A DNA stretch of 8,340 bases, taken from NCBI GenBank assembly GCA_028865845.1, contig JAGWJK010000143.1, forward strand, positions 1 to 8,340, read 5' to 3'. This document shows positions 1 to 6,420 of the stretch, one piece after another; position 1 is the first letter of the stretch, and each line of letters begins with the position of its first letter. Source of the stretch: Rhizobiaceae bacterium (lineage in GTDB: Bacteria; Pseudomonadota; Alphaproteobacteria; Rhizobiales; Rhizobiaceae). The notes below the pieces were generated by a model. It was not told the DNA's origin. It saw only the letters and a program-made list of their open reading frames with translations, and did no database searches. The position numbers and the translations under genes are program-made.

Positions 1-1
1 C

Positions 2-343
2 GCGTCGCTGCGTCATCACCCGCTTATTCGCCATTCCACGAGGCCACACAGCTGGGAACACTGGTTCCGCTCCGTAGGCGCAAGTGCTGAAAATCTGCGC
101 TGGGGCCCGAGCCTGGAGCATTTCTTCATGATCATCCAGGCCGCGATCTGCGGTCTCGGTATCGCCGTGCTCCCAAGTTTTCTGGTCGAAGACGAACTGC
201 GCAACGGGACGCTGATCGCGCCGTTTCCCGTCCGCATCGCCGGCCCCGGCGCCTATTATCTCGTGACGTCTGCGGCCAAGAGCGAATTGACGCGCGTAAA
301 AATGTTCAGAAGCTGGATCCTTGAGGAACTCGAACGGCTTTGA
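2..343 (+). CDS. LysR-family transcriptional regulator, GcvA-like (3' end only)
   Basis: The reading frame is open from the window edge to a TGA at 341-343 and gives about 113 residues. This is the C-terminal part of the type 2 periplasmic-binding-like effector domain of a LysR regulator. The pattern HPLIRHSTRPHSWEHWF, then a conserved run LRWGPSLEHFFMIIQAA, then GLGIAVLPSFLVEDEL and G-LI-PFP is typical of the GcvA/AmpR-like branch. The DNA-binding helix-turn-helix and about two thirds of the protein lie outside the window, so its target and effector cannot be read. LysR regulators usually act on a divergent neighbour, which would lie to the left. The next gene on the right is on the same strand 265 bases on and need not be a target. 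No clear terminator follows the stop codon. The family call is firm; the subfamily is inferred. Confidence 0.85.
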   Translation, partial: ASLRHHPLIRHSTRPHSWEHWFRSVGASAENLRWGPSLEHFFMIIQAAICGLGIAVLPSFLVEDELRNGTLIAPFPVRIAGPGAYYLVTSAAKSELTRVKMFRSWILEELERL

Positions 344-597
344 TCGCTTCCTTTGGTAACTACAGACTCTGCTCATCGCGCCTCAATTTGGGGCCAAGCA
401 GGTTGAAACATATCAAGCGACGTTAAGTATCCATTTACGAAGAGTTTTCGACACGCCTGCATTGTGGCGGACAATTTTGCCATTTGGAACGAAATATATA
501 CCACTCCCTTCAAGAACTTATCGCGGTACGATTGCTGCGATCGGATATTACGGACGAAGGCGATATTCGAGCGCACACACCAACTGAGAAAATTGAT

Positions 598-603
598 GGA
601 GGG
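598..603 (+). promoter_or_regulatory. Ribosome binding site that sets the phosphodiesterase start
   Basis: GGAGGG lies five bases before the ATG at 609. An in-frame GTG at 603 overlaps this Shine-Dalgarno sequence and would have no site of its own, so the ATG at 609 is preferred. Confidence 0.65.
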
Positions 604-608
604 TGGCA

Positions 609-2438
609 ATGCGAGGACAGCTTCAACAAGAAATTTTGGACATGCTCGCTCGCGGATCCTCAATCGAGGAAGTAGGAAACCATATTTGCGCCTATGCCGA
701 GCACCAGGCCGCTGGCGTCCTCTGCTCGATCGTCACGGTGGATCGTGACGGCATTCTGCATCCATTCGCCGGCTCCAGCATCTCGAAAACCTATTCCGAC
801 GCTCTGGACGGGATAAGGATCGGACCTGATGTCGGCTCCTGCGGCACGGCCGCCTACCTGCGCAGGCCGATCGGGGTCAGCGACATTTTCTCCGACCCGC
901 TTTGGGAGCCTTATCAGTCGCTTGCCGACACGCTGTCCCGCGAGCATGGCGTGAAGGCCTGCTGGTCGAGCCCGATTCTTCAAAGTGACGGACGCGTGCT
1001 TGGAGCCTTCGGGTTTTACTACAGGGAGAACCGTGGGCCGACCAACGAAGAGCGGATGATCGTGGCCGACTGCGTCGATCTCTGCTCGCTCGTGCTCGAA
1101 CGCGAGGAGATCAAGGCCGAGAACGAACGGCTGGCCTATTTCGATTCGTTGACGGGGCTTGGCAATCGCGCCAATTTCATCAAGACTCTGGAGGCGGCCA
1201 TCGAGCAGGCGAATACGCCGCTTGCCGTGCTTCTCATCGATATGGATCATCTCGGCCGGATCAACGACGCCTTTGGGCACGCAACCGGCGACAGGCTCAT
1301 CAATGCGGCGGCCCATACGATCGCGCGAATCTCCCGGCCGCATCTGACCTTCCGTGTCGATGCCGACGAATTCGCAGTGCTTGTCGGCGAAAACGCCGCT
1401 TTCGAACTGCACGCCATCGCCAAGCAAATCCTCCAGGCCGTCGAGCAGCTGTCGATCCACGAGGGCGCACATGCCTTGCGGGCGTCGGTCAGCTGCGGCG
1501 CAGCAGTTTCCGATCCCCTTGATCTCCGTGACGTGCCGACAATGCTGCAACATGCAAACCTCGCGCTCCACCACGCCAAGCAGACCGCTCGCGGCAGTTT
1601 CGTCCCCTACAGCGAAAGCCTTGCAGGGATGGTTGCGCAGCGGTTCCGGATTTTGCAGACAGTGACAAGCGCGCTCGCGGAAGATCGGGTGGAACCGTTT
1701 TATCAGCCGATCGTCAGGCTCGACACCCGCGAGGTCGTCGGCCTCGAGGCCTTGTGCCGCATTCGCACGCCGGAAGGCGAAGTTCTATCTGCCGGGCTTT
1801 TCTCGGAGGCCCTGCAAGACCCATCGCTCGGATATCTCCTGACCAGCAGGATGCTGGAGCAAGTCGCCCACGACACGAAATCCTGGCTCGATCAGGCAGT
1901 TCCGCTTCAATATGTCAGCGTCAACGTATCGATGGCGGACTTCGATCGCGGAAACCTGCGCGAACGGATCAAGGAGGTCTTCCTGCGCCAGCACGTGCCT
2001 CTCGATCGCATCGTCCTCGAGGTAACGGAAACCGTCTACATGGATGAGCGGGACCGAAAGGTGGCAACCGCCATCGAATCCCTGCGCGCCGACGGGCTGC
2101 TCGTCGCGCTCGACGATTTCGGCACTGGTTATGCGTCCCTGACCCACCTTTTGAACTTCCCTGTCGACATCATCAAAATCGACAAGAGCTTCGTCGACCG
2201 CATGTCGGGACGTGCCGCCGAAGTGATCGTGAAGGGTCTTCTCGATATAGCAACCGGCCTTGGCGCGCGCATCGTCGCGGAGGGTGTCGAGACAGCCGAA
2301 CAGGCACTACATCTCGAACATCTCGGATGTTCGTTTGCACAGGGATATCTGTTTGGCCGCCCCGCCGATCGTCACACGACAACCAAGCTGCTGCGGCAAC
2401 AACTGCAGCCGGCCGTCTCCGGCGCGAAGGAGGGCTGA
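609..2438 (+). CDS. GAF-GGDEF-EAL protein, predicted cyclic-di-GMP phosphodiesterase
   Basis: This 609-residue soluble protein has no membrane segment or signal peptide. Domains in order are GAF (about 8-160; signature GPDVGSCGTAA, later KACWSSPI and VLGAFGFYY), a short charged helix (about 160-175), GGDEF (about 177-333) and EAL (about 345-598). The EAL domain appears intact: EAL at 380-382, N439, E471, DDFGTG from 502, K523, E558, and Q578 in AQGYLFGRP. These match the metal-binding and catalytic residues of phosphodiesterases that cut c-di-GMP to pGpG. The GGDEF domain keeps the metal Asp region (IDMDHLGRIND) and NDAFGHATGD, but its signature is DADEF (251-255) and the I-site RxxD reads RPHL (243-246). 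It is therefore probably not a working cyclase, and may bind GTP and tune the EAL domain, as described for Caulobacter PdeA (CC3396). The GAF ligand is unknown. The gene appears monocistronic. Family and activity type are confident; the regulatory role of GGDEF is inference. Confidence 0.93.
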   Translation: MRGQLQQEILDMLARGSSIEEVGNHICAYAEHQAAGVLCSIVTVDRDGILHPFAGSSISKTYSDALDGIRIGPDVGSCGTAAYLRRPIGVSDIFSDPLWEPYQSLADTLSREHGVKACWSSPILQSDGRVLGAFGFYYRENRGPTNEERMIVADCVDLCSLVLEREEIKAENERLAYFDSLTGLGNRANFIKTLEAAIEQANTPLAVLLIDMDHLGRINDAFGHATGDRLINAAAHTIARISRPHLTFRVDADEFAVLVGENAAFELHAIAKQILQAVEQLSIHEGAHALRASVSCGAAVSDPLDLRDVPTMLQHANLALHHAKQTARGSFVPYSESLAGMVAQRFRILQTVTSALAEDRVEPFYQPIVRLDTREVVGLEALCRIRTPEGEVLSAGLFSEALQDPSLGYLLTSRMLEQVAHDTKSWLDQAVPLQYVSVNVSMADFDRGNLRERIKEVFLRQHVPLDRIVLEVTETVYMDERDRKVATAIESLRADGLLVALDDFGTGYASLTHLLNFPVDIIKIDKSFVDRMSGRAAEVIVKGLLDIATGLGARIVAEGVETAEQALHLEHLGCSFAQGYLFGRPADRHTTTKLLRQQLQPAVSGAKEG

Positions 2439-2464
2439 AACGCGGCTCGGAAGTCGCTTTCAGC
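2434..2464. terminator. Inverted repeat holding the stop codons of two convergent genes
   Basis: GCTGAAA (2434-2440) pairs with TTTCAGC (2458-2464). A further GC/GC pair (2442-2443 with 2456-2457) can form across a one-base bulge. The TGA of the phosphodiesterase (2436-2438) lies in the left arm, and the TGA of the minus-strand small gene (2462-2460) lies in the right arm. Neither strand has a T-run after it, so intrinsic termination would be weak. It may serve as a shared bidirectional end, but this rests on symmetry alone. Confidence 0.35.
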
Positions 2465-2636
2465 TCGTCGCGCGCTCCGACTTCTCCTGATCATCGTGAT
2501 CCCTGGGCAGGTCTTCCGCGACCTCTTGGGCAAGAACGGCGATATCAACGCCGCCCCAGATGGATGCCGACTGCTTGCGTTCCGAACGTCTGGAAACCTT
2601 GTGCTCGACCACAAAGGGTTTGGTCTGCATTTTCAT
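2460..2636 (-). CDS. Small hypothetical protein, 58 residues
   Basis: An ATG at 2636 starts a 58-codon frame ending in TGA at 2462-2460. A second in-frame ATG follows at 2630. AGGA sits seven bases before the first ATG. The protein begins MKMQTKPFVVEHKVSRRSER, continues through KQSASIWGGVDIAVL, and ends in a very charged tail (EDLPRDHDDQEKSERATS). The pattern (T)KPFVVE, then a basic patch, then SIWGG-D resembles short hypothetical proteins that I associate with Rhizobiaceae; this is recollection, not a search. There is no membrane segment, signal peptide or Cys. The basic middle and acidic end might suit binding to nucleic acid or a protein partner, but no function can be assigned. It converges on the phosphodiesterase gene with 21 bases between stop codons and diverges from the 87-residue gene across an AT-rich spacer. 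The alternative is a chance frame, but spacing, start signal and motif all favour a real gene. Confidence 0.6.
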   Translation of the reverse strand: MKMQTKPFVVEHKVSRRSERKQSASIWGGVDIAVLAQEVAEDLPRDHDDQEKSERATS

Positions 2637-2648
2637 GGAAAATTCCTA

Positions 2649-2670
2649 TTATCAATATTCTCTTATCAAT
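2649..2670. repeat. Tandem TTATCAAT octamers in the promoter spacer
   Basis: TTATCAAT occurs at 2649-2656 and again at 2663-2670, a 14-base period. Looser copies lie at 2683 (TTATCGTT) and 2727 (TTATCAAA). They sit just upstream of the minus-strand small gene, where on that strand they read ATTGATAA. They could be part of its promoter or a repeated protein site. The region is AT-rich, so chance is possible. Confidence 0.3.
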
Positions 2671-2734
2671 TCGCGCGGCTGCTTATCGTTCCGTCGGCTC
2701 CGGTCGGAGCGGCGGTCATCGACGGGTTATCAAA

Positions 2735-2750
2735 TTAACCTTTTGTTAAC
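2735..2750 (+). promoter_or_regulatory. Perfect CtrA-type binding box
   Basis: TTAACCTTTTGTTAAC matches the CtrA consensus TTAA-N7-TTAAC exactly. CtrA is the cell-cycle response regulator of alphaproteobacteria. The box ends 59 bases before the ATG of the 87-residue gene, a spacing compatible with a site near the -35 region and activation, but no clear -10 hexamer can be picked out. It lies 98 bases upstream of the divergent small gene and could affect both. Match to the consensus is direct; occupancy is inferred. Confidence 0.6.
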
Positions 2751-2797
2751 CATGCATCCCTAGCCTCGCGGCATACCGGCAACATCCCGCCAACCCC

Positions 2798-2804
2798 AAG
2801 GAGG
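2798..2804 (+). promoter_or_regulatory. Strong Shine-Dalgarno sequence
   Basis: AAGGAGG lies five bases before the ATG at 2810, close to the ideal anti-Shine-Dalgarno match. It fixes the start of the 87-residue gene and predicts efficient translation. Confidence 0.75.
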
Positions 2805-2809
2805 CTTTC

Positions 2810-3073
2810 ATGTCGCTCGTAACCCTGCCCGATAAAATTGCCGTGCTGGACAGCCATACGCTGTTGGTGATGGCGGAAGGCGATCGCTGTCAGGCCGTCT
2901 GTATTCTCGATGATGTTCTTCCGCTGGCAACAAGCAAGAAAGCGCATGAGCTTACCGATTGCCTAGATCTGTTCGAGCAGATCGCTGATCGCAAACTGGC
3001 TGAAGGCCAAGTCGCCTATGACGGCCGCGTGTGGATCACCTCATCCGACGTAGCAGGTTTCCTGGCCGATTGA
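2810..3073 (+). CDS. Hypothetical protein, 87 residues
   Basis: I do not recognise this protein with certainty. It is a small, acidic, soluble single domain with no signal peptide or membrane segment. Residues 8-35 look like a short beta-rich stretch (IAVLDSHTLLVMAEGDRCQAV, with CILDDVLPL after it). Residues 44-65 form a helix (HELTDCLDLFEQIADRKLAEG). The tail is a strand followed by WITSSDVAGFLAD. The layout (strands, then an LFE...IADRKL helix, then a short ITSSD end) is loosely like the small DUF1488-type proteins common in rhizobia, but I would not assign that name without a profile match. Cys residues at 28, 31 and 51 are not arranged as a recognisable metal site. The ideal ribosome binding site and perfect CtrA box upstream make it a genuine, probably well-expressed and perhaps cell-cycle-timed gene. 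It stands alone, with hairpins after its stop codon. Confidence 0.8.
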   Translation: MSLVTLPDKIAVLDSHTLLVMAEGDRCQAVCILDDVLPLATSKKAHELTDCLDLFEQIADRKLAEGQVAYDGRVWITSSDVAGFLAD

Positions 3074-3096
3074 AGTTCCCAAATTCTTAATGCCTG

Positions 3097-3115
3097 AAGT
3101 CGGCAAGCCCGACTT
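3097..3115 (+). terminator. Short hairpin after the 87-residue gene
   Basis: AAGTCGG (3097-3103) and CCGACTT (3109-3115) form a perfect 7-bp stem with a 5-base loop, 23 bases after the stop codon. No T-run follows, so it is a weak terminator or an RNA-stabilising 3' stem. Its position between convergent genes supports a role at the transcript end. Confidence 0.4.
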
Positions 3116-3138
3116 GCGGCGAGCTATAAGTAAAATCG

Positions 3139-3167
3139 CCGCCTCGGCTGGAGAGCAACCGAGGCGG
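3139..3167 (-). terminator. Hairpin terminator of the permease gene
   Basis: CCGCCTCGG (3139-3147) and CCGAGGCGG (3159-3167) form a perfect, GC-rich 9-bp stem with an 11-base loop. Read on the minus strand it begins 15 bases after the permease stop codon and is followed by CGATTTTACTT, which has a short T-run. It is the likely end of the minus-strand transcript, and the stem may also slow transcription coming from the 87-residue gene. Confidence 0.7.
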
Positions 3168-3182
3168 TAAGAAGTCCAAATT

Positions 3183-4577
3183 TCAAGCGAGCGCCGTATT
3201 ATCCGCTTCCGCCCGGACCGCAACGATAGCGCCGATGATCGCGGCCAGCGGGATAAGCCAGGGGGCGTAGTCGAGCAGGCCGAGGCTGCCGGTCAGCGTC
3301 GCGTAGTTTTCAATCACAAGCACGGCCGCCGCCGCCAGACCTGCGGTTGCCAGCACCGCGACAAGCATGTTCAGGAATAGGCCGTGCGTCTGGTGGCGCG
3401 TCTGCCAAGTGAAGATGGCTACCGAAAGCGACGTCGCAGCCTGCAGCAGGATGATGCCGAGTGCCGCAAGGCCGAACGTGCTCGACAGCACCGTCATCAA
3501 CGGATCCGCCCCACCGACAGCGAACAGGGCAACGATAACCGCCGTGAACACGGTTACGATGAGGCTGGCCACGTGCGGCGATTGCAACTTCGGATGAAGC
3601 GACCCACAGACCCGCGGCAGCATTCCTTCCCTGCCAAGAGCGAAAAGATATCGCGAGGCGGCATTATGCAAGGCAATCGTTGCCGCGAGCGCGCTCGTCA
3701 TCATCAGAAACTCCACAGCGACGATGAAGGCCGGAGTGGTGTATTGCGCGAAGGCCCGGAATACCAGGGTGCCTGGATTTTCCGAGGCGGCCGCCACGAT
3801 CTTGTCGTCACCGAACGCAACGACGACGCTCCACATGGCGATGGCGTAGAAGACGGCGATGAACAATACGGCTGCGACCAGCGCGCGGCTGACGGTCACA
3901 TGTCCCTCCCTTGCCTCTTCCGTGTAGATCGCGGCAGATTCAAAGCCGAGGAATGACACAAACGCGAACATCAGGCCGATACCCAGCGAGCCGCTGAAGA
4001 TGCCCGACAGGCTGAAGGATGTCATCGTCACGGCCGCGCCACTTCCCGGACGGAAGACCGCGATCGCCAACACCGTTAGGATCAGCACTTCCAAAGTCAG
4101 CATGATGGACAGCATGCGTGCGCCGAGCGTGATCTCTCGATATCCGACGAAACCGACGATCACCAGCGAGAGTGCGGCCCACACCGTCCAGGAAACATCG
4201 ATCCCGAGATTTTCCGCGAAAAACAGGTTCGCGAAGAAACCGAAGCCCGCGGCGCTTCCGATCACCATCATGCCGTAAACGATGATCGCTATGAATGCCG
4301 CAGCGCCGCCGGCGTGGCGTCCGAGACCATGGCGGACATAGGCATAGAATGCGCCACCGTGTTTGACGTGCGGGCTCATCCGCACGAAGCCGATGGCAAA
4401 CAGGATCAGCACGAAGCCTGCGATCAGATAGGACGACGGCATGCCGACGCCGTTTCCGAGGAGGACGCCGAGCGCGCCATTGCCCACAATGGCGGCAAGC
4501 GGGGCGGCGGCTGCAACGACAAGAAAGAAGATATCAAGCGAACTCAGCGTACGTTTGGGGGCGGTGTTGGATGACAT
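3183..4577 (-). CDS. APC-superfamily permease (amino acid or amine transporter)
   Basis: The 464-residue protein is strongly hydrophobic with about 12 predicted membrane segments (roughly 14-36, 45-66, 90-112, 130-147, 154-175, 196-214, 232-254, 278-305, 335-355, 362-386, 402-421, 437-455). Family marks include the small-residue-rich first helix (AAAAPLAAIVGNGALG), GGAFYAYVRHGLG (74-86) after helix 2, FLGFESAAIYTEEA (209-222) in helix 6 and its following loop, and ASRYLFALGREGMLP (307-321). These are typical of amino acid/polyamine/organocation secondary transporters, which carry amino acids or amines with a proton or by exchange. The exact substrate cannot be read. The ATG at 4577 has only a weak upstream GGGA, and lies 54 bases after the stop of the exported-protein gene, so the two are probably co-transcribed with the hydrolase gene further upstream. 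A role importing the hydrolase substrate or moving its product is inference. Family assignment is firm. Confidence 0.92.
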   Translation of the reverse strand: MSSNTAPKRTLSSLDIFFLVVAAAAPLAAIVGNGALGVLLGNGVGMPSSYLIAGFVLILFAIGFVRMSPHVKHGGAFYAYVRHGLGRHAGGAAAFIAIIVYGMMVIGSAAGFGFFANLFFAENLGIDVSWTVWAALSLVIVGFVGYREITLGARMLSIMLTLEVLILTVLAIAVFRPGSGAAVTMTSFSLSGIFSGSLGIGLMFAFVSFLGFESAAIYTEEAREGHVTVSRALVAAVLFIAVFYAIAMWSVVVAFGDDKIVAAASENPGTLVFRAFAQYTTPAFIVAVEFLMMTSALAATIALHNAASRYLFALGREGMLPRVCGSLHPKLQSPHVASLIVTVFTAVIVALFAVGGADPLMTVLSSTFGLAALGIILLQAATSLSVAIFTWQTRHQTHGLFLNMLVAVLATAGLAAAAVLVIENYATLTGSLGLLDYAPWLIPLAAIIGAIVAVRAEADNTALA

Positions 4578-4631
4578 GGTGTTATGTCCCGGAAAGGCTG
4601 ACGATAAAGAGGCTCTCGAACGAATGCCGGA

Positions 4632-5129
4632 TCAAGGCAAGGTGACGCGCTTGCCGGTCAAGGGCGTTGGAAAAGGCCCGCGCTGCAACTTGTCGTTCTC
4701 GTCGTAGAAGCTCGCCGATGCCGTTCCGGTCAGTGTTTCGCCGGACACTGCGATCTCGTAGGAAATCTCGCCGCGACTTGCGAACTTATGGGTCGCGCGA
4801 TCGGCGGTGATCTCAACGAACTTGCCAACGATTTTCCCGTCCTTGGCTGCCCAGATGCCCTTGCCGTCGCTGTCGCTGGTGCCCTCGTCACCCTGATCGG
4901 GGTTTGCCTGCTGCATCGTGCCGTCGGCGTTGAACACGAACATGTGGTAGGGGAAAGGCGCATCGGCAGCCTTGACGACCCATACGCCGACGATCGGGTC
5001 CGTTTTCGCCGCATCCGCCGCAGCCGCAGGCACAATGCCGCATGCGATCGAAAGCAAGGCGGCAGCCATGGCAGAGCGCCGCAGCCGGCTCCGCAGTATC
5101 GAGTTCTTTCTAGTCTGTGTGATATGCAT
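4632..5129 (-). CDS. Small exported protein of unknown function, 165 residues
   Basis: The chosen ATG at 5129 has GGAG seven bases upstream. Residues 1-38 look like a Sec signal peptide: a basic start (RKNSILRSRLRR), a hydrophobic core (SAMAAALLSIACGIV) and an Ala-rich cleavage region PAAAA before D39. C30 lies in LSIAC, a poor lipobox, so a lipoprotein is less likely. The frame is open further upstream, but that stretch would bury the signal peptide and has no comparable start. The mature part (about 127 residues) is rich in short alternating strands: GVWVVK, MFVFNADGTMQQ, GKGIWAAKDGKIVGKF, ISYEIAVSGETLTGTASASFYD. This is a pattern of small beta-barrel (lipocalin/calycin-like) periplasmic proteins that might bind a small hydrophobic ligand. 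The fold is inferred from pattern only. It lies between the hydrolase (100 bases upstream) and the permease (54 bases downstream), so a periplasmic helper role for the same substrate is possible but unproven. Confidence 0.75.
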   Translation of the reverse strand: MHITQTRKNSILRSRLRRSAMAAALLSIACGIVPAAAADAAKTDPIVGVWVVKAADAPFPYHMFVFNADGTMQQANPDQGDEGTSDSDGKGIWAAKDGKIVGKFVEITADRATHKFASRGEISYEIAVSGETLTGTASASFYDENDKLQRGPFPTPLTGKRVTLP

Positions 5130-5229
5130 GGAAAGTCTCCCAGTTGTTGTTTGTAGACGTGTCCGCGACCTCCTCTTCCGTTCCCGATTATGTTTGTGTG
5201 ATCTTCGAGAAGGGACGCGGTATTTCAGT

Positions 5230-6420
5230 TCAGTCGTTTTGCCAAGCGCGCCACATCTGCTTGGCCTCGTTCCAGCCGTCGTCACCCTCAGGCCCCGCAG
5301 GCGTATAGCGCGCGCCGGGGACCTCGTGCGCCGGCAACGTCCATGCTCCGCGCTCCACCAGCCTGTTGATATTGTCGCGATAGATCTCGTCGACGGCGGC
5401 ATGGTGATCGGGGTTGCGATGAAGCCACAGGTTTCGCGGATGGATCGGCTTGTCGTACATGCCGGCGAAAAGCTCGGTGCGCAGATCCTTCATCCAATTG
5501 GAGTTCAGGTTCATCATCCGGAATTGCCGCAGTGCCTCGATGTCGATCACGCTGGCGACCATGGTGTTGGCGCCGCTGGCCGCATAGGAAGCGATATTGC
5601 CGCGGTAATCGACGATATGGCCGTTGCCGCCGGCAATATCGATCGGATGCCTGGAACTTGGAGAGAGATAGACCGGTCCGATATTCGGGCAGAGCATGTA
5701 AAGGCTGTTGAATTCGGCATGGGCGCGGTTCTGGATCATCCAGCTTCCGCCGCCGGGATAACCAGACCCGGTCATGGGCATGGCTTCCGACGGCCTGTAG
5801 ACGACCTCCGCTCCATTGAAGGCAAGCGCGCGGACGGCTTCCGGATATTCACCGTCCGAACAGCAGATGGTGCCGATATTGCCGATGTCGTCAGTTCGCA
5901 GAACGGGATAGAAGGCCTCAATGCCCTCGCCGAAAACTTCGACCCAGCGATCGTATACATCATGCGGCGTGCAGCTGCGCTCGCGGCACCACAGATGGTT
6001 CTTGGCCGCGCGATGGACGACTTCGCCCTTGCGATCGATCACGAAAAGCGTGTTGAAGAAGCGGTCCTTCATGACATCGGGCCAGCGAGCCTTGCATTGG
6101 CCGATGATATAGGTGTCGTAATGCCGCGCGAGCTTGCCGAGCGCTTCGGTTTCCTCTCCCGGCAGATCGATGAACATCTCCCTTGCCGCGGTCACGTGCG
6201 GAACGTCGAAGATTTCATCGGTAAAGCCGGTCAACGCACCTTCTGCAAGGGCAACGACGCGCACCGGCGCGTTGATCGAGCAGATCGAAATCGAGGCATG
6301 GATGGCCTCTTCGATCGTTTCGAGATTGTGGCGGATATGACGCCGTTCGGCGATGCCGGTGACAATCGTAGAAAGGCCGATGGCCATATAGGGGGCAACG
6401 TAACCCGGGCGTTTATTCAC
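5230..6420 (-). CDS. Nitrilase-superfamily carbon-nitrogen hydrolase
   Basis: This 396-residue cytosolic enzyme has the nitrilase-fold triad: E60 in ALAEGALTGF, K140 in RAAKNHLWC and C187 in GTICCSDGEYPE. E147 is a candidate for the fourth conserved glutamate near the active site. Further family marks are FNTLFVIDRKGEVVHR before the Lys, the NGAEVVYRPSE strand after the Cys, and IQNRAHAEFNSLYMLCPN (about 229-246). Such enzymes cleave C-N bonds of nitriles, amides or carbamoyl compounds through a cysteine thioester. The KNHLWC stretch resembles the aliphatic amidase/formamidase branch more than true nitrilases, but the substrate is open. At 396 residues it is longer than the usual 270-350; the extra length is a C-terminal tail of about 70 residues from RNLWLHR onward. 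Start is a GTG at 6420 with AGGAG nine bases before it; an internal ATG at codon 12 has no such site. It probably heads a transcript with the exported protein and permease. Confidence 0.9.
   Translation of the reverse strand: MNKRPGYVAPYMAIGLSTIVTGIAERRHIRHNLETIEEAIHASISICSINAPVRVVALAEGALTGFTDEIFDVPHVTAAREMFIDLPGEETEALGKLARHYDTYIIGQCKARWPDVMKDRFFNTLFVIDRKGEVVHRAAKNHLWCRERSCTPHDVYDRWVEVFGEGIEAFYPVLRTDDIGNIGTICCSDGEYPEAVRALAFNGAEVVYRPSEAMPMTGSGYPGGGSWMIQNRAHAEFNSLYMLCPNIGPVYLSPSSRHPIDIAGGNGHIVDYRGNIASYAASGANTMVASVIDIEALRQFRMMNLNSNWMKDLRTELFAGMYDKPIHPRNLWLHRNPDHHAAVDEIYRDNINRLVERGAWTLPAHEVPGARYTPAGPEGDDGWNEAKQMWRAWQND

Noticed and set aside
477..500. TTGCCA and TATATA as a promoter pair for the phosphodiesterase
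   Set aside because: The spacing is only 12 bases, too short for a normal sigma-70 promoter.
603..608. GTG at 603 as the phosphodiesterase start
   Set aside because: It overlaps the GGAGGG Shine-Dalgarno sequence that is correctly spaced for the ATG at 609.
373..663. A 96-codon minus-strand frame in the spacer before the phosphodiesterase
   Set aside because: It overlaps the phosphodiesterase start, has no ribosome site worth noting and no recognisable protein pattern.
660..1574. A 304-codon minus-strand frame within the phosphodiesterase gene
   Set aside because: It is a mirror frame of the GAF-GGDEF coding sequence, with no motif or start signal.
2489..2501. GATCA-TCG-TGATC palindrome
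   Set aside because: It is inside the small minus-strand coding sequence and short enough to arise by chance.
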